Shown here: positions 33,029 through 42,831 of the stretch, one piece after another
Layout: each line of letters begins with the position of its first letter
Numbering within the stretch: position 1 is the first letter of the stretch
Origin: Rhodococcus sp. Leaf278
GTDB taxonomy: Bacteria > Actinomycetota > Actinomycetes > Mycobacteriales > Mycobacteriaceae
DNA: 64,000 nucleotides
NCBI RefSeq assembly: GCF_001426085.1
Contig: NZ_LMRR01000023.1
Location: 124,520 to 188,519, forward strand
Reading direction: 5' to 3'
Position numbers and translations under genes: made by a program
The notes under the pieces: generated by a model
What the model was told of the DNA's origin: nothing
What the model saw: only the letters and a program-made list of their open reading frames with translations
Database searches by the model: none

Positions 33029-34492
33029 GTGGGCACCACCGGATTACTGCTCGTCGCCGTGGCGAGCGTCGCTTTACTACTGGTCGCCGTCATCAGACTG
33101 AAGGTGCCCGCATTCCTCGCATTGCTGGGGGTCAGCGTCCTCACGGCGATCGTCGCCGGCATCCCCCTCGGCGACGTGGTGGACACCATCGTCGCCGGTA
33201 TGGGCGGAACCCTCGGCAACGTCGCCTTGCTCGTCGGCCTCGGCACCATGCTGGGCAAACTGATCGAAATCTCCGGCGGCGCCAGGTCGTTGGCGGAAAA
33301 GGCAGCCGAGGTCTTCGGGCAGAAAAGACTGGTTGCAGCATTGGTGGCGGTGGCCTTCATGCTGGCCATCCCGGTCTTCTTCGATGTCGGCTTCATTGTG
33401 CTGGTTCCGATCATCTACGGCTTCGCCGTGGTTCTCGGCGTCGACCCCGTCAAGGTGGGGTTGCCCGTCGCAGGCATCATGCTCGCCATTCACGTCACCG
33501 TCCCGCCGCACCCCGGCGTCGTCGGCGGTGGTGCACTGGTGGACGCAGACCTGGGCTGGCTCACCATCCTCGGCCTGGTCGTCTGCCTCCCGCTGGGTGT
33601 GCTGAGCTACTACCTCGCTCGGATGCTCAACCGTCGTGACGTCCCCATGCTGCGCGAGACCGCACGCAGCTTCGCCGCGTTCACCGCCAACACCAAGGCC
33701 GGCACCCGCACCGGTGGGTCCGGGACCACCTCGGTTGCAACAGGATCCGATGGTTCCGACGGCTCCGGGGACGAAGATCCCATCGCCACGGCCGGTCGGG
33801 ACAACCCCGCCGGTTGGGGCTCCATTGTGTTGCTCATCCTGCTACCCATCGTCATGATCATGTTCGGCACCGTCGGCGGCCTGCTGTTCGACGAGGATTC
33901 CACCGCGGCAGGCGTCGTCGGGTTCGTCGGAGCTCCCGCCGTCGCACTGCTGGTCACCACAGCCCTGGCCTACTGGTTGATCGGCGTGCGGCGTGGGCTG
34001 AGTTCGCAGCAGATCGGGCAGGCACTCGACTCGGGCCTGGCTCCAGCGGCGATCATCATCCTGGTCACCGGCGCAGGTGGCGTGTTCGGCAGGGTTCTCA
34101 CCGAGTCGGGCATCGGCGACGCGTTGGCCGGATCACTGTCCGACGCCGGTCTGCCGCTGATCGTCTCGCTCTTCGTCGTCGCGGCGGCTCTGCGGGCATC
34201 GCAGGGTTCGGCGACGGTCGCGATCGTCACCACGCTCGGCCTGCTGGGTGCCGCGGTCACCGCGGGCGACTACACCGTGATCCAGGTGGCTCTTCTGGTG
34301 CTCGCCACCGGATTCGGCGCACTCGGCTTCTCCCACGTCAACGATTCCGGCTTCTGGGTGGTCACCCGATTCCTCGGCCTCTCGGTGGGCGACGGTCTGC
34401 GTACCTGGACCGTGTTGACAACGGCACTCGGTGTGGCCGGATTCCTGATCACCTTCCTGCTGTGGGGAATTGTGTCGGCCACAGGACTGTAG
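33029..34492 (+). CDS. GntP-family sugar acid permease
   Basis: 487-residue transporter with about 12-14 hydrophobic segments and GntP features such as AIPVFFDVGFIVLVPI and HVTVPPHPGVV. It should import the acid used by the two enzymes upstream. A hydrophilic Gly/Ser/Thr-rich loop at about residues 225-255 separates the halves. The GTG start has AAGGAG upstream. It ends the operon; a palindromic repeat follows. Confidence 0.85.
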   Translation: MGTTGLLLVAVASVALLLVAVIRLKVPAFLALLGVSVLTAIVAGIPLGDVVDTIVAGMGGTLGNVALLVGLGTMLGKLIEISGGARSLAEKAAEVFGQKRLVAALVAVAFMLAIPVFFDVGFIVLVPIIYGFAVVLGVDPVKVGLPVAGIMLAIHVTVPPHPGVVGGGALVDADLGWLTILGLVVCLPLGVLSYYLARMLNRRDVPMLRETARSFAAFTANTKAGTRTGGSGTTSVATGSDGSDGSGDEDPIATAGRDNPAGWGSIVLLILLPIVMIMFGTVGGLLFDEDSTAAGVVGFVGAPAVALLVTTALAYWLIGVRRGLSSQQIGQALDSGLAPAAIIILVTGAGGVFGRVLTESGIGDALAGSLSDAGLPLIVSLFVVAAALRASQGSATVAIVTTLGLLGAAVTAGDYTVIQVALLVLATGFGALGFSHVNDSGFWVVTRFLGLSVGDGLRTWTVLTTALGVAGFLITFLLWGIVSATGL

Positions 34493-34511
34493 TTGCGCGG
34501 CACAAGGCTCG

Positions 34512-34571
34512 CCGAACTCGAAGTTATGGACGGAATCCGGTCGACTTTCGTCCACAACTTCGAGTTGGGCG
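34512..34571. repeat. Palindromic repeat family A, copy 1 (terminator-like)
   Basis: Left arm CCGAACTCGAAGTTATGGAC starts at 34512 and the complementary right arm runs to about 34569 (CGTCCACAACTTCGAGTTGG), with a 16-nt loop. It sits between the convergent gntP-type and cytochrome b genes. Its left 24 bases are identical to the copy at 37443. Confidence 0.65.
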
Positions 34572-34597
34572 GTACCTAAAGCACGAGCGTGGCGAGG

Positions 34598-35209
34598 TCA
34601 CCCGTCCCGACCCTCGTCCACCCAGTCCGGATGCTCGTTTTCCGCCCACTCCCGCGTGACGACGCCCTCCGTCATTCCGCGCATCGCCTCGGTATCGCGC
34701 CACGCATACGTGATGTGCCCGACGACCAGAAGCCCGAATCCCAGTGCGAACCAGTCGTGCACGAAGGTGGCGCCGATGCGCCAGTCGAGCGGGCTCCAGT
34801 TCTGGAAGTACATCACGACACCGGTCAACAGCAGCACCAGAATCGATCCACCGCTGAGCGCACCGTTCAACTTCTGGCCGGCGTTGAACTTACCGACCCC
34901 CACCGCGCCGAGACGACGGGCCTTGGAACGCAACCACTTCCAGTCGTCGTCGACGAATCTGTTGAGACGCGTCATGTCCTGTCGGAATCCTCTTGATACC
35001 GCCCCGGCGATCAACGGAACCGGAAGGAGGAAGCCCGACCACACGTGCACGAACTCCACGATCGGACGGTGTCCCACCAGCACTGCGAGCGACCCGATGT
35101 ACAGGATCGCAGCGGTCACCATGCAGACGATCACCAAGATGCCGACAGCCCAGTGCACGTATCGCTCGACCCGCCCGAAGCGAGCGAGTTCGTCAAGCCG
35201 TGGGGTCAT
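34598..35209 (-). CDS. Membrane cytochrome b subunit for the Moco oxidoreductase
   Basis: 203-residue protein with four membrane helices of the cytochrome b561/formate dehydrogenase gamma type. Candidate haem ligands are His in RYVHWAVG, in FVHVWSGF, in FVHDWFALG and in VVGHITYAW. The start overlaps the end of the molybdopterin enzyme gene by about 17 bp. The two should form a membrane redox unit passing electrons between quinones and the exported Moco protein. ATG 35209 is chosen; a GTG one codon upstream is possible. Confidence 0.75.
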   Translation of the reverse strand: MTPRLDELARFGRVERYVHWAVGILVIVCMVTAAILYIGSLAVLVGHRPIVEFVHVWSGFLLPVPLIAGAVSRGFRQDMTRLNRFVDDDWKWLRSKARRLGAVGVGKFNAGQKLNGALSGGSILVLLLTGVVMYFQNWSPLDWRIGATFVHDWFALGFGLLVVGHITYAWRDTEAMRGMTEGVVTREWAENEHPDWVDEGRDG

Positions 35210-35933
35210 CACGACGCCCGTTCGATTCGCCGACGTACGCGTCGATGTCGTATCCGCGATTCTCCCAATAGCCCGGCACCACGTTGTCGGTGAGCTCGAT
35301 CCCGCCCAGCCACTTGATGCTCTTATAGCCGTACATCGAGGCCACGAACAACCGCACCGGCCCCCCGTGGTCGTGGGTCACCGGGCCGTCGAGCATGGTC
35401 AACGCAACCAGGACGTCGTTCGAACGTGCCTGCTCGAGCGTCAGACTTTCCGTGTAGGTCCCGTCGAACGAGGTGAAGCGAAGCGAGTTCGCCGACGCGG
35501 TGGGTCCGACGGCATCGAGAATATCGGCCAATCGCACTCCGCTCCACGCAACTTCGGGTACCCGCCATCCCGTGACGCACTGAAAGTCGCGCACCAACGA
35601 CGTCTGCGGCATCGAACGCAGGTCCTGCAGCGTGAACGTCCGCGGTGAGTCGACCGAACCACCCACCGTCAAGGCGTAGGACTTCTCGTCCTTGCGCGGC
35701 GCGCCCAGCGTCACCGAATAGAACCGAAAATTGTTTCCGACGGGAATCAGTCCGATCAAGCCCGTCGGATCGTGATTGCCGAGTGGGCCGAGCACGGACG
35801 CGAGACCCTTCTGCAGTGCCCCGCCGCCCACGATGCCCGCGGCACCCGCTGCCACCAGGCCGAGCACGACTCGACGGCCGACGGGCCTACCCGGAATCTC
35901 TCGCTCGTCGATCGGCATCCCTCCACTGTCCAC
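35193..35933 (-). CDS. Tat-exported molybdopterin oxidoreductase, sulfite oxidase fold
   Basis: 246-residue Oxidored_molyb protein akin to MsrP/YedY. A twin-arginine signal (GRRVVLGLVAAGAAG) lies at about residues 19-33. The Mo-coordinating Cys is in DFQCVTGW (near residue 118) and the cofactor stretch HDHGGPVRL follows. It works outside the membrane, presumably with the cytochrome b encoded downstream. GTG 35933 is the longest start; ATG 35918 has GGAGGG touching it, too close for normal initiation. Substrate unknown. Confidence 0.8.
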   Translation of the reverse strand: MDSGGMPIDEREIPGRPVGRRVVLGLVAAGAAGIVGGGALQKGLASVLGPLGNHDPTGLIGLIPVGNNFRFYSVTLGAPRKDEKSYALTVGGSVDSPRTFTLQDLRSMPQTSLVRDFQCVTGWRVPEVAWSGVRLADILDAVGPTASANSLRFTSFDGTYTESLTLEQARSNDVLVALTMLDGPVTHDHGGPVRLFVASMYGYKSIKWLGGIELTDNVVPGYWENRGYDIDAYVGESNGRRDDPTA

Positions 35934-36006
35934 GCTGGACGGCGATCCGTCACCTGACGCCCCTCGAAGTCTGGATGTTCGACGCGGGAAGTCCTACCGT
36001 AGAGAC

Positions 36007-36432
36007 ATGGCACTGTCGAAGGCAGAACGCGAAGAGTATCTGGCCGAATCGCATATCGCCGCGCTGTCAGTGGCGGCCGGACCGGATCGCGGCCCGCTGA
36101 CGGTCCCGATCTGGTACGACTACACCCCCGGCGGTGAAGCCTGGGTACTGACCGGTAAGACGTCCAAGAAGGCCCAATTGATCAGGGCTGCAGGGCGATT
36201 CACCCTCATGATCGAACAGTCCGATCCGACGATCCGCTACGTCAGCGCCGAAGGTCCGGTGATCCGAGAAGAGCCGAGCACGCCGGAGCTTCTGCGCGCC
36301 ATGGCTGCGCGCTACCTACCCCCGGAGAAGGTCGACGGGTACCTCGAGATGGCAAACAATGAACACGAAGAAAACGTGGTGTTCTACCTGCAACCGGAGC
36401 ATTGGCTGTCGGCCGATCTCGGGGCGATCTGA
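36007..36432 (+). CDS. Pyridoxamine 5'-phosphate oxidase (PPOX) family protein
   Basis: 141-residue split-barrel protein that should bind a flavin or F420. The N-terminal EYLAESHIAALSVAAGPDRG and the PLTVPIWYDYTPGGEAW strands are typical of small actinobacterial PPOX proteins, many of them F420-dependent reductases. The exact reaction is unknown. TACCGT (35995-36000) lies 6 nt before the ATG, so translation is probably leaderless. Confidence 0.75.
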   Translation: MALSKAEREEYLAESHIAALSVAAGPDRGPLTVPIWYDYTPGGEAWVLTGKTSKKAQLIRAAGRFTLMIEQSDPTIRYVSAEGPVIREEPSTPELLRAMAARYLPPEKVDGYLEMANNEHEENVVFYLQPEHWLSADLGAI

Positions 36433-36462
36433 TCGCATCGATCTCCGAGTGCGCGGTTGCAG

Positions 36463-37419
36463 CTACGCGGAAAGCTGCGCCGAGACGAACCGTCGGACAC
36501 GTTCGAGCGATGCAGAGGTTTCCGGCGTCGGTACCTGCTGATACGCATGCCAGAGTCCGGGCGCGTCGTCCACCTCGACGGGCACCCCGTGCTGTTCCAG
36601 ACGACGTGCCAAGCTCAGGACATCCGGGCGCAGGAGATCGCGCTCCGCGGTCACAAGAAGAGTCGGCACAGTCAGGCCTGTGAAGTCCGCCAGGATCGGT
36701 GACACTCGCGGATCGTCGGGGTCGTGTCCGCCCAGATACGCAGGCAACGCCTTGTCCAGCATTCCGTGCCATTTCACGACCGGATCGAGGCCCTCGTTCA
36801 CCAGCCGGGCGGAATCGAAGTCGTGGAGGTCGGCAGCGGGACTGAACAACACCACGGCGGCGGGCAGCAATGAGCCCGCACCGTCTCGCTCGAGCAACTG
36901 CTCGAGCACGCCCAGTGCCAGGTTTGCGCCGGCCGAAGTGGCAACCAGGACCGGCCGGCCGGATAGTCCGGATGTGAGTGCATCCCAAGCCTTTTCGACC
37001 TGATGCAGCGATGTGGGAAACCGAGTGGCCGGGGCCAGGCCGTAATGCAGGGAGAAGCACGTCAACCCTGTCGAGGCGGTCAGGCCGACGGCGATCGAGT
37101 CCACCGGTTCACCGACGACGAACGCTCCTCCGTGTACGTAGACGAGGTAGTCGTCGCCCACCGTACGAGGGTGGTTCCGAGGTTTCAACTCGGTGACGGT
37201 CGATCCCGCGTAGTCCGTGATGTGAACGTCGACCTGATGGTGGCGCAAAGCTTCTGCGATGGCACCCTTGTTTCTCCGGCGCGCCAGTGCTCGAACCACG
37301 GGACTGAACACCGCGTTGAGCGGCACCGGAATACTCGCGGGCGGTGCGGTCGCCAACATCTGTCGAGCAAGGTCGGACAGTGGTCGCTCGTCGTTCGCAC
37401 CGAAGCCGGGCTGGGTCAT
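36463..37419 (-). CDS. Alpha/beta hydrolase, HSL-type esterase
   Basis: 318-residue carboxylesterase/lipase of the hormone-sensitive lipase group. Oxyanion motif VHGGAF, nucleophile in ATSAGANLA (where GDSAGG is usual), Asp in ERDLLRPD and His in LWHAYQ complete the triad. No signal peptide. TATCCT (minus strand, 37431-37426) lies 6 nt before the ATG, which supports this start and a leaderless mRNA; a longer frame upstream runs through the repeat and leuS and is rejected. Confidence 0.8.
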   Translation of the reverse strand: MTQPGFGANDERPLSDLARQMLATAPPASIPVPLNAVFSPVVRALARRRNKGAIAEALRHHQVDVHITDYAGSTVTELKPRNHPRTVGDDYLVYVHGGAFVVGEPVDSIAVGLTASTGLTCFSLHYGLAPATRFPTSLHQVEKAWDALTSGLSGRPVLVATSAGANLALGVLEQLLERDGAGSLLPAAVVLFSPAADLHDFDSARLVNEGLDPVVKWHGMLDKALPAYLGGHDPDDPRVSPILADFTGLTVPTLLVTAERDLLRPDVLSLARRLEQHGVPVEVDDAPGLWHAYQQVPTPETSASLERVRRFVSAQLSA

Positions 37420-37442
37420 GTCGTGAGGATAACGAAAAGCTC

Positions 37443-37500
37443 CCGAACTCGAAGTTATGGACGGAAATCGCCAGATTTTCATCCATAACTTCGAGCTCGG
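37443..37500. repeat. Palindromic repeat family A, copy 2 (terminator-like)
   Basis: CCGAACTCGAAGTTATGGAC (from 37443), continuing GGAAA, pairs with TTTTC (37476) continuing ATCCATAACTTCGAGCTCGG (to 37500) around an 8-nt loop. It lies 12 bp past the leuS stop and just upstream of the esterase -10 region. Arm differences from copy 1 partly preserve pairing. Confidence 0.65.
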
Positions 37501-37511
37501 CGGAGGCGGGG

Positions 37512-40334
37512 CTACTTCAGAACGATGTTCACCATTCGACCCGGGATGACGATGGTCTTGGTCGGGGCCTTGCCGTCGAGCAGGGCCACGATCTTCTCGT
37601 CCGCCAGAGCCGTCTTCTCGACGTCGTCCTTCGTCGCATCGGCTGAGACGGTGATGCGACTGCGTACCTTGCCGTTGACCTGGATGGGGTAGTCGACGGT
37701 ATCGGCGACGAGCCACTTCTTCTCCACGCGCGGGAACGGCCCGTGCGCCAACGACTTCTCGTGACCGAGCTTGCTCCACAGTTCCTCGGACAGGTGCGGA
37801 GCCAACGGAGCCAGCATCAGAATCAACGGCTCCACCACCCCGCGCGGAGCACCGTCCGGGTACGCCTTGGTGATGTGGTTGGTCAGCTCGATCAACTTGG
37901 CACCGGCCGTATTGTCACGCAGCGCAGCGTAATCCGCGTGTACGCCGTCGATCACGCGGTTGAGCACTCGCAGCGTGTCCTCGGTGGGCTTGGCATCGGT
38001 GACGCGAACCTCGCCGGTCACCTCGTCGAGCACCAGTCGCCACACACGCTGCAAGAACCGCTGCGCGCCGACGACGTCCTTCGTCGCCCACGGCCGCGAG
38101 GTGTCCAGCGGGCCCATCGACATCTCGTAGAAGCGCAGGGTGTCGGCACCGTACTCGGCGAAGATCTCGTCGGGGGAGACCGAATTCTTCAGTGACTTAC
38201 CCATTTTCCCGTACTCGCGGTTGACGGGCTGATCCTGATAGAAGTAGCCGCCGTCGCGTTCGATCACCTCGGCCGCGGGCACGTAGACCCCACGCGCGTC
38301 GGTGAACGCGTACGCCTGGATGTAGCCCTGGTTGTACAGGCGACGGTACGGCTCGCTCGAACTGACGTGACCCAGATCGAACAGCACCTTGTGCCAGAAG
38401 CGCGAGTACAACAGGTGCAGCACCGCATGCTCGACGCCACCCACGTAGAGATCGACGCCGCCCGGATCGTTGGGTCCGTGGATCTCCGGACGCGGCCCCA
38501 CCCAGTACTTCTCGTTCTCGGGGTCCGCGAAGGCCTCGGAGTTGGTCGGGTCGACGTAGCGCAGCTGGTACCAGGAACTACCGGCCCACTGCGGCATCAC
38601 GTTGGTGTCGCGGGTGTAGGTCTGCAACCCGTCGCCCAGATCCAGTTCTACGTTCACCCATTCGTCGGCCTTGGCCAGTGGTGGGGACGGCTCGGAGCCC
38701 GCGTCGTCGGGGTCGAACGACACCGGGGCATAGTTCTCGATCTCGGGAAGCTCTACCGGCAGAGCAGAATCCGGCAGTCCGTGCGGGTTGCCCTCGGCGT
38801 CCCACACGATCGGGAACGGCTCGCCCCAGTAGCGCTGACGAGCGAACAGCCAGTCGCGCAACTTGTACTGGATGGTGCCGCGGCCGGTGCCGTCTGCTTC
38901 CAATCGAGCGATGACGGCCGCTTTGGCCTCGTCCACCGGTAGGCCGTCGAGGAAGCCGGAGTTCACCAGCGCGCCGTCGCCGACATAGGCTGCCTCGGTG
39001 ACGTCTCCGCCCGAAATGACCTCGCGCACAGGCAGACCCAATGCCGTAGCGAACTCCCAGTCACGCGCGTCATGGCCGGGTACGGCCATGATGGCGCCGG
39101 TGCCGTAACCGGTGAGCACGTAGTCGGCGATGAACACCGGCACCTGCTCGCCGTTCACCGGGTTCTCGGCGTAGGCACCGATGAAGACGCCGGTCTTCTC
39201 CTTGTTCTCCTGCCGCTCCAGATCGGACTTGGCGGCGATCGACGCCCGATATGCCGCAACGGCTTCCGCGGGGGTCCCGGCTCCGCCGGTCCACGTGTCG
39301 GAGACATCCGCCGGCCACTCGGGAGCGATCAGCCCGTCGACCAGTTCGTGCTCGGGGGCGAGCACCACGTAGCTCGCGCCGAACAGAGTGTCGGGGCGAG
39401 TGGTGAACACCTCGATGCCGGAGAACGAGACCTGCGCACCGCGGGAGCGTCCGATCCAGTTGCGCTGCATGGTCTTGACCTTCTCGGGCCAATCCAGGTA
39501 CTCGAGGTCGTCGACGAGCCGGTCGGAGTACGCGGTGATGCGCATCATCCACTGCCGCAGGTTCTTTCGGAACACCGGGAAGTTGCCGCGATCGCTACGC
39601 CCGTCGGCGGTGACCTCTTCGTTGGCCAGCACCGTACCCAGGCCGGGGCACCAGTTGACCATCGAGTTGGACTCGTACACCAGACGGAAGCCGTCGATCA
39701 CCTCACGGCGCTCGCCGACGGTCAGCGACTCCCAGGATCGACCGTCGTCCAAGGTCCGCTCACCCGAAGCGAAAGCGGCCTCCAGTTCCGAGATGGGCCG
39801 CGCCTTGCCGAGCTCGTCGTCGAACCAGGAGTTGAAAATCTGCAGGAAGATCCACTGTGTCCAGTGATAGAAGTCGACGTCCGTCGTCGCCAGGGACCGT
39901 CGACGATCGTGCCCGAGGCCCAGGCGACGCAACTGGCGTCGCATGTTGATGATGTTGTCCTCGGTGGTGCTGCGCGGATGCGTACCCGTCTGCACGGCGT
40001 ACTGCTCGGCGGGCAATCCGAAAGCGTCGTAGCCCAGCGCGTGCAGCACGTTGCGTCCCTGCATGCGGTGGTAGCGCGCGAAGACGTCGGTGGCGATGTA
40101 GCCGAGGGGATGGCCGACGTGCAGTCCGCTGCCCGACGGATACGGGAACATGTCCTGGACGAACAGCTTGTCTCTCGGGACGTCTCCGGCGAGCGTGCCG
40201 ACCGGGTTGGGTGCGTCGAAGGTGCCCTGGGTCTCCCACAGGTCCTGCCACTGCTCCTCGATGTGCCCGGCGAGTTCGGCTGTGTAGCGGTACTCGGGGG
40301 CGGACTCGGTGGGTGCGTCAACGGAATCGGTCAC
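37512..40334 (-). CDS. leuS: Leucyl-tRNA synthetase
   Basis: 940-residue class I synthetase charging tRNA-Leu in the cytoplasm. HIGH-type motif [14 protein letters not shown] lies near residue 70 and the KMSKS-type motif is [14 protein letters not shown]. Between them is the large editing (CP1) domain with the Thr-rich start [13 protein letters not shown]. Length is normal. The GTG start lies 7 nt after TAGGCT (minus strand, 40347-40342), indicating a leaderless mRNA. In M. tuberculosis leuS (Rv0041) lies on the other side of oriC. Confidence 0.97.
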   Translation of the reverse strand: MTDSVDAPTESAPEYRYTAELAGHIEEQWQDLWETQGTFDAPNPVGTLAGDVPRDKLFVQDMFPYPSGSGLHVGHPLGYIATDVFARYHRMQGRNVLHALGYDAFGLPAEQYAVQTGTHPRSTTEDNIINMRRQLRRLGLGHDRRRSLATTDVDFYHWTQWIFLQIFNSWFDDELGKARPISELEAAFASGERTLDDGRSWESLTVGERREVIDGFRLVYESNSMVNWCPGLGTVLANEEVTADGRSDRGNFPVFRKNLRQWMMRITAYSDRLVDDLEYLDWPEKVKTMQRNWIGRSRGAQVSFSGIEVFTTRPDTLFGASYVVLAPEHELVDGLIAPEWPADVSDTWTGGAGTPAEAVAAYRASIAAKSDLERQENKEKTGVFIGAYAENPVNGEQVPVFIADYVLTGYGTGAIMAVPGHDARDWEFATALGLPVREVISGGDVTEAAYVGDGALVNSGFLDGLPVDEAKAAVIARLEADGTGRGTIQYKLRDWLFARQRYWGEPFPIVWDAEGNPHGLPDSALPVELPEIENYAPVSFDPDDAGSEPSPPLAKADEWVNVELDLGDGLQTYTRDTNVMPQWAGSSWYQLRYVDPTNSEAFADPENEKYWVGPRPEIHGPNDPGGVDLYVGGVEHAVLHLLYSRFWHKVLFDLGHVSSSEPYRRLYNQGYIQAYAFTDARGVYVPAAEVIERDGGYFYQDQPVNREYGKMGKSLKNSVSPDEIFAEYGADTLRFYEMSMGPLDTSRPWATKDVVGAQRFLQRVWRLVLDEVTGEVRVTDAKPTEDTLRVLNRVIDGVHADYAALRDNTAGAKLIELTNHITKAYPDGAPRGVVEPLILMLAPLAPHLSEELWSKLGHEKSLAHGPFPRVEKKWLVADTVDYPIQVNGKVRSRITVSADATKDDVEKTALADEKIVALLDGKAPTKTIVIPGRMVNIVLK

Positions 40335-40402
40335 ATCGACCAGCCTAAAGTGTGACGCGGCCCGCCTGGTACCAGGACCTCGCTGCGCCGTATCCTGGCG
40401 AA

Positions 40403-40807
40403 GTGGTCATCGTCGCGGTTGTGTTGTTCGTACTCGCCCTCATCGTCGGCGCTGTAGCCGCCCTGTCGCTGCTGGGCCGGCTCCCGCGTAACCGTTTCGC
40501 CGGTGTCCGCACCGCCGAGGCCATGCGCGACGACGAGACGTTCGTCCTGGCCAATCGCGTTGCAGGTCCCACGACCGCGGCATCGGCACTGGTGCTGGCC
40601 CTCGGCGCAGTCGCCGCTCTTGCTCTGAGCGGCGTGTCGGCCGTCGTCGCAGTGGTCGTCGCCCTCGTGGCCGCGCTGTTCATCGCCGCAGCCGGCGGAT
40701 CCATCGGGGCCCGCGCCGCGGCCGCCGTCCCGGCCCCCGCCGAGGCGGACGGATGCGGACAGTCCTGCATCTCGTGCAGCCTCAAGGACGCCTGCCAGCC
40801 GAGCTGA
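40403..40807 (+). CDS. SdpI-like membrane protein with a Cys-rich tail
   Basis: 134-residue protein with an N-terminal membrane helix, the SdpI-type segment [14 protein letters not shown] and two more helices. SdpI homologs are immunity or signal-receptor proteins in Firmicutes; the role in actinobacteria is unknown. The C-terminus [18 protein letters not shown] carries four Cys that could bind metal or form disulfides. TATCCT (40391-40396) ends 6 nt before GTG 40403, so I prefer this start to the GTG at 40352. Confidence 0.65.
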   Translation: MVIVAVVLFVLALIVGAVAALSLLGRLPRNRFAGVRTAEAMRDDETFVLANRVAGPTTAASALVLALGAVAALALSGVSAVVAVVVALVAALFIAAAGGSIGARAAAAVPAPAEADGCGQSCISCSLKDACQPS

Positions 40808-40811
40808 GCAG

Positions 40812-41792
40812 ATGAGGACGAGAGCGTCACGCACATTCGATCCCGCTGGGGTGGTCTTCGGCGTTGCCGTTCCCCTTGCGGTCGCTGCCCTGTGTCTCGT
40901 TCTTGCCTACCTGTGGCAGGGCCGACTACCGGACGAGGTCGCCACCCACTTCAGCGGTACCGAACCGGACGACTTCTCCAACCCGCTCTCCAACACCTGG
41001 ACCCTCGCGATCGTGATCGTGCTGGTGGGCGGCGGGTGCAGTGCAGTCGCGTCGTTGGCCCGGGTGCTGCTGATCATGCGCCGCACGATGCTCGTCATCG
41101 GGCTGACCGTCGTCGGAATGATCGGCGTTCTGCAGATCGCCACCCTGACCCGGGAGTTGGACCTCGAGTCCGGCCAGAGCGTCACCATCCCTGGCTGGGC
41201 CATCGCCATGGGGACCGTCATCGGATTCGCCGCCGGGCTGTTCGGTGCGTCCAGGCTGCGCGACCACCGCGAACGCGTCGTCGCCACGTCCGCGCCGCAC
41301 GCCGATCTCCCGCGCTGCAATCCCGAACTACCGCTGGTGGTCCGCGTCGGCGCCAGTCGTGTCGCCGGGATCACCGTCGTCGTGATTTCTCTCGCCGGAG
41401 CCGCGCTGACCTGCTACCTGACCAGCTCGCCATGGCCGATCTTTCTCTTCGTCCCGCTGACGATTCTGATTCTGTCGCTGCTGCGCTTCACCGTGCACAT
41501 CGACAGCGACGGGCTCTACGTGTCCAGCCTGGGCATGGCGGCCTTCGACTACGACATCGACGAGATCACCGGTGCCTCGGTGCGGGCTGTCGATCCGGGT
41601 AAGGACTTCGGCGGTTGGGGGCTGCGGGCCAAGGGGCGCGGAAACTACGCCGTCGCGACCGAATCCGGCCCCGCCGCTTTTGTCACCTTCGCCAACGGCG
41701 ACCGGCTCACCATCGGTTCCGACCAGGCCGACGCGATTGCCGGCACCCTGAACAGCTTGACCGCCCGCACCCGCAGCACGACGGTGGATTAA
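40812..41792 (+). CDS. DUF1648-type membrane protein
   Basis: 326-residue membrane protein. The N-terminal helix and the LPDEVATHFSGTEPDDFSN stretch match DUF1648, which often accompanies SdpI proteins. Two more helix pairs follow, then a soluble C-terminal domain of about 110 residues (LRFTVHIDSDGLYV to the end) with a PH-like strand pattern. It starts 4 bp after the SdpI-like gene, so the pair is probably one unit. Function unknown. Confidence 0.65.
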   Translation: MRTRASRTFDPAGVVFGVAVPLAVAALCLVLAYLWQGRLPDEVATHFSGTEPDDFSNPLSNTWTLAIVIVLVGGGCSAVASLARVLLIMRRTMLVIGLTVVGMIGVLQIATLTRELDLESGQSVTIPGWAIAMGTVIGFAAGLFGASRLRDHRERVVATSAPHADLPRCNPELPLVVRVGASRVAGITVVVISLAGAALTCYLTSSPWPIFLFVPLTILILSLLRFTVHIDSDGLYVSSLGMAAFDYDIDEITGASVRAVDPGKDFGGWGLRAKGRGNYAVATESGPAAFVTFANGDRLTIGSDQADAIAGTLNSLTARTRSTTVD

Positions 41793-41801
41793 GTTAGCCG
41801 A

Positions 41802-42797
41802 GTGAAGTTGTTGCGGGATACCGTGCTGGATCCCTTCCTGCTGAGCATCTTCGCCGTGGCGGTACTGGCCAGTCTCTTCCCGGCGACGGGCACGGCCGAG
41901 GACGTGCTGAGCTGGGTCACCCGGATCGCAATCGGGTTGCTGTTCCTCATCTACGGGGCACGGCTGTCACCGCGGGATGCCTGGGAAGGCGTCAAACACT
42001 GGCGGCTGCACTCGGTGATCCTGGCGTCGACGTACCTGCTGTTCCCCGCCCTCGGTTTGGCCTTGCGGATACTCGAACCCGGCCTGATCAGCGAGGACCT
42101 CTACACCGGGGTGCTGTTTCTGTGTCTCGTGCCCTCGACCGTGCAGTCCTCGATTGCCTTCACGTCCATCGCTCGCGGCAATGTCGCCGGCGCGGTGGTG
42201 AGTGCCTCGTTCTCCAACATCATCGGAGTGTTCGTCACCCCCCTGCTGGTGATCGCGTTGATGACCACCACCGGGTCGGTGAGCATCGATCCGAGTTCGA
42301 TCCTCGACATCGTGATCCAGCTACTGCTGCCCTTCGCCGTCGGTCAGTTGGTCAGGCCCTGGGTGACGGGATGGTTGACGCGGCAGAGCGCACCGACCAA
42401 GCTCGTCGATCGCGGCTCGATACTGTTGGTGGTGTTCGCCGCGTTCAGTGAGGCGATGAACCAGCAGGTGTGGTCCTCGGTGGCGGTGTGGCGCATTGCC
42501 GTCGTCGTCGGAGTCTGCGTGGTGCTACTGGCCGTCGTACTGACGATCACCTGGTACGCCGGTAAATGGTTCGGCTTTCCGCTCGAGGATCGCCTGGTGC
42601 TGCTGTTCTGTGGATCGAAGAAGAGCCTTGCGAGCGGCCTACCGATGGCCGCGGTGCTGTTCGTCGGCCAGCCCGTCGGGCTGATCGTGTTGCCGTTGCT
42701 GCTCTTCCACCAAATCCAGTTGATGGTGTGCACCGTGATCGCTCAGCGCTTCGCCCGACGACCGGAACCGAGCCCAGCGGCCGCCGCGGCGGACTAG
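41802..42797 (+). CDS. BASS-family (bile acid:sodium symporter-like) transporter
   Basis: 331-residue protein with about ten membrane segments and the SBF-like pattern LVPSTVQSSIAFTSIARGN, a crossover region typical of the family (PF13593 type). Substrate unknown; organic anions are usual. TAAGTT (41790-41795) lies 6 nt before the GTG, so it has its own leaderless promoter within the end of the DUF1648 gene. Confidence 0.8.
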   Translation: MKLLRDTVLDPFLLSIFAVAVLASLFPATGTAEDVLSWVTRIAIGLLFLIYGARLSPRDAWEGVKHWRLHSVILASTYLLFPALGLALRILEPGLISEDLYTGVLFLCLVPSTVQSSIAFTSIARGNVAGAVVSASFSNIIGVFVTPLLVIALMTTTGSVSIDPSSILDIVIQLLLPFAVGQLVRPWVTGWLTRQSAPTKLVDRGSILLVVFAAFSEAMNQQVWSSVAVWRIAVVVGVCVVLLAVVLTITWYAGKWFGFPLEDRLVLLFCGSKKSLASGLPMAAVLFVGQPVGLIVLPLLLFHQIQLMVCTVIAQRFARRPEPSPAAAAAD

Positions 42798-42831
42798 GTT
42801 GGATGTCACTCGAGGCGATGGGGAGAAGACG

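Noticed and set aside
36007..37419. Mobile element remnants around the repeats at 34512 and 37443
   Set aside because: No transposase fragment, target-site duplication or composition shift is visible; the elements are short hairpins only.
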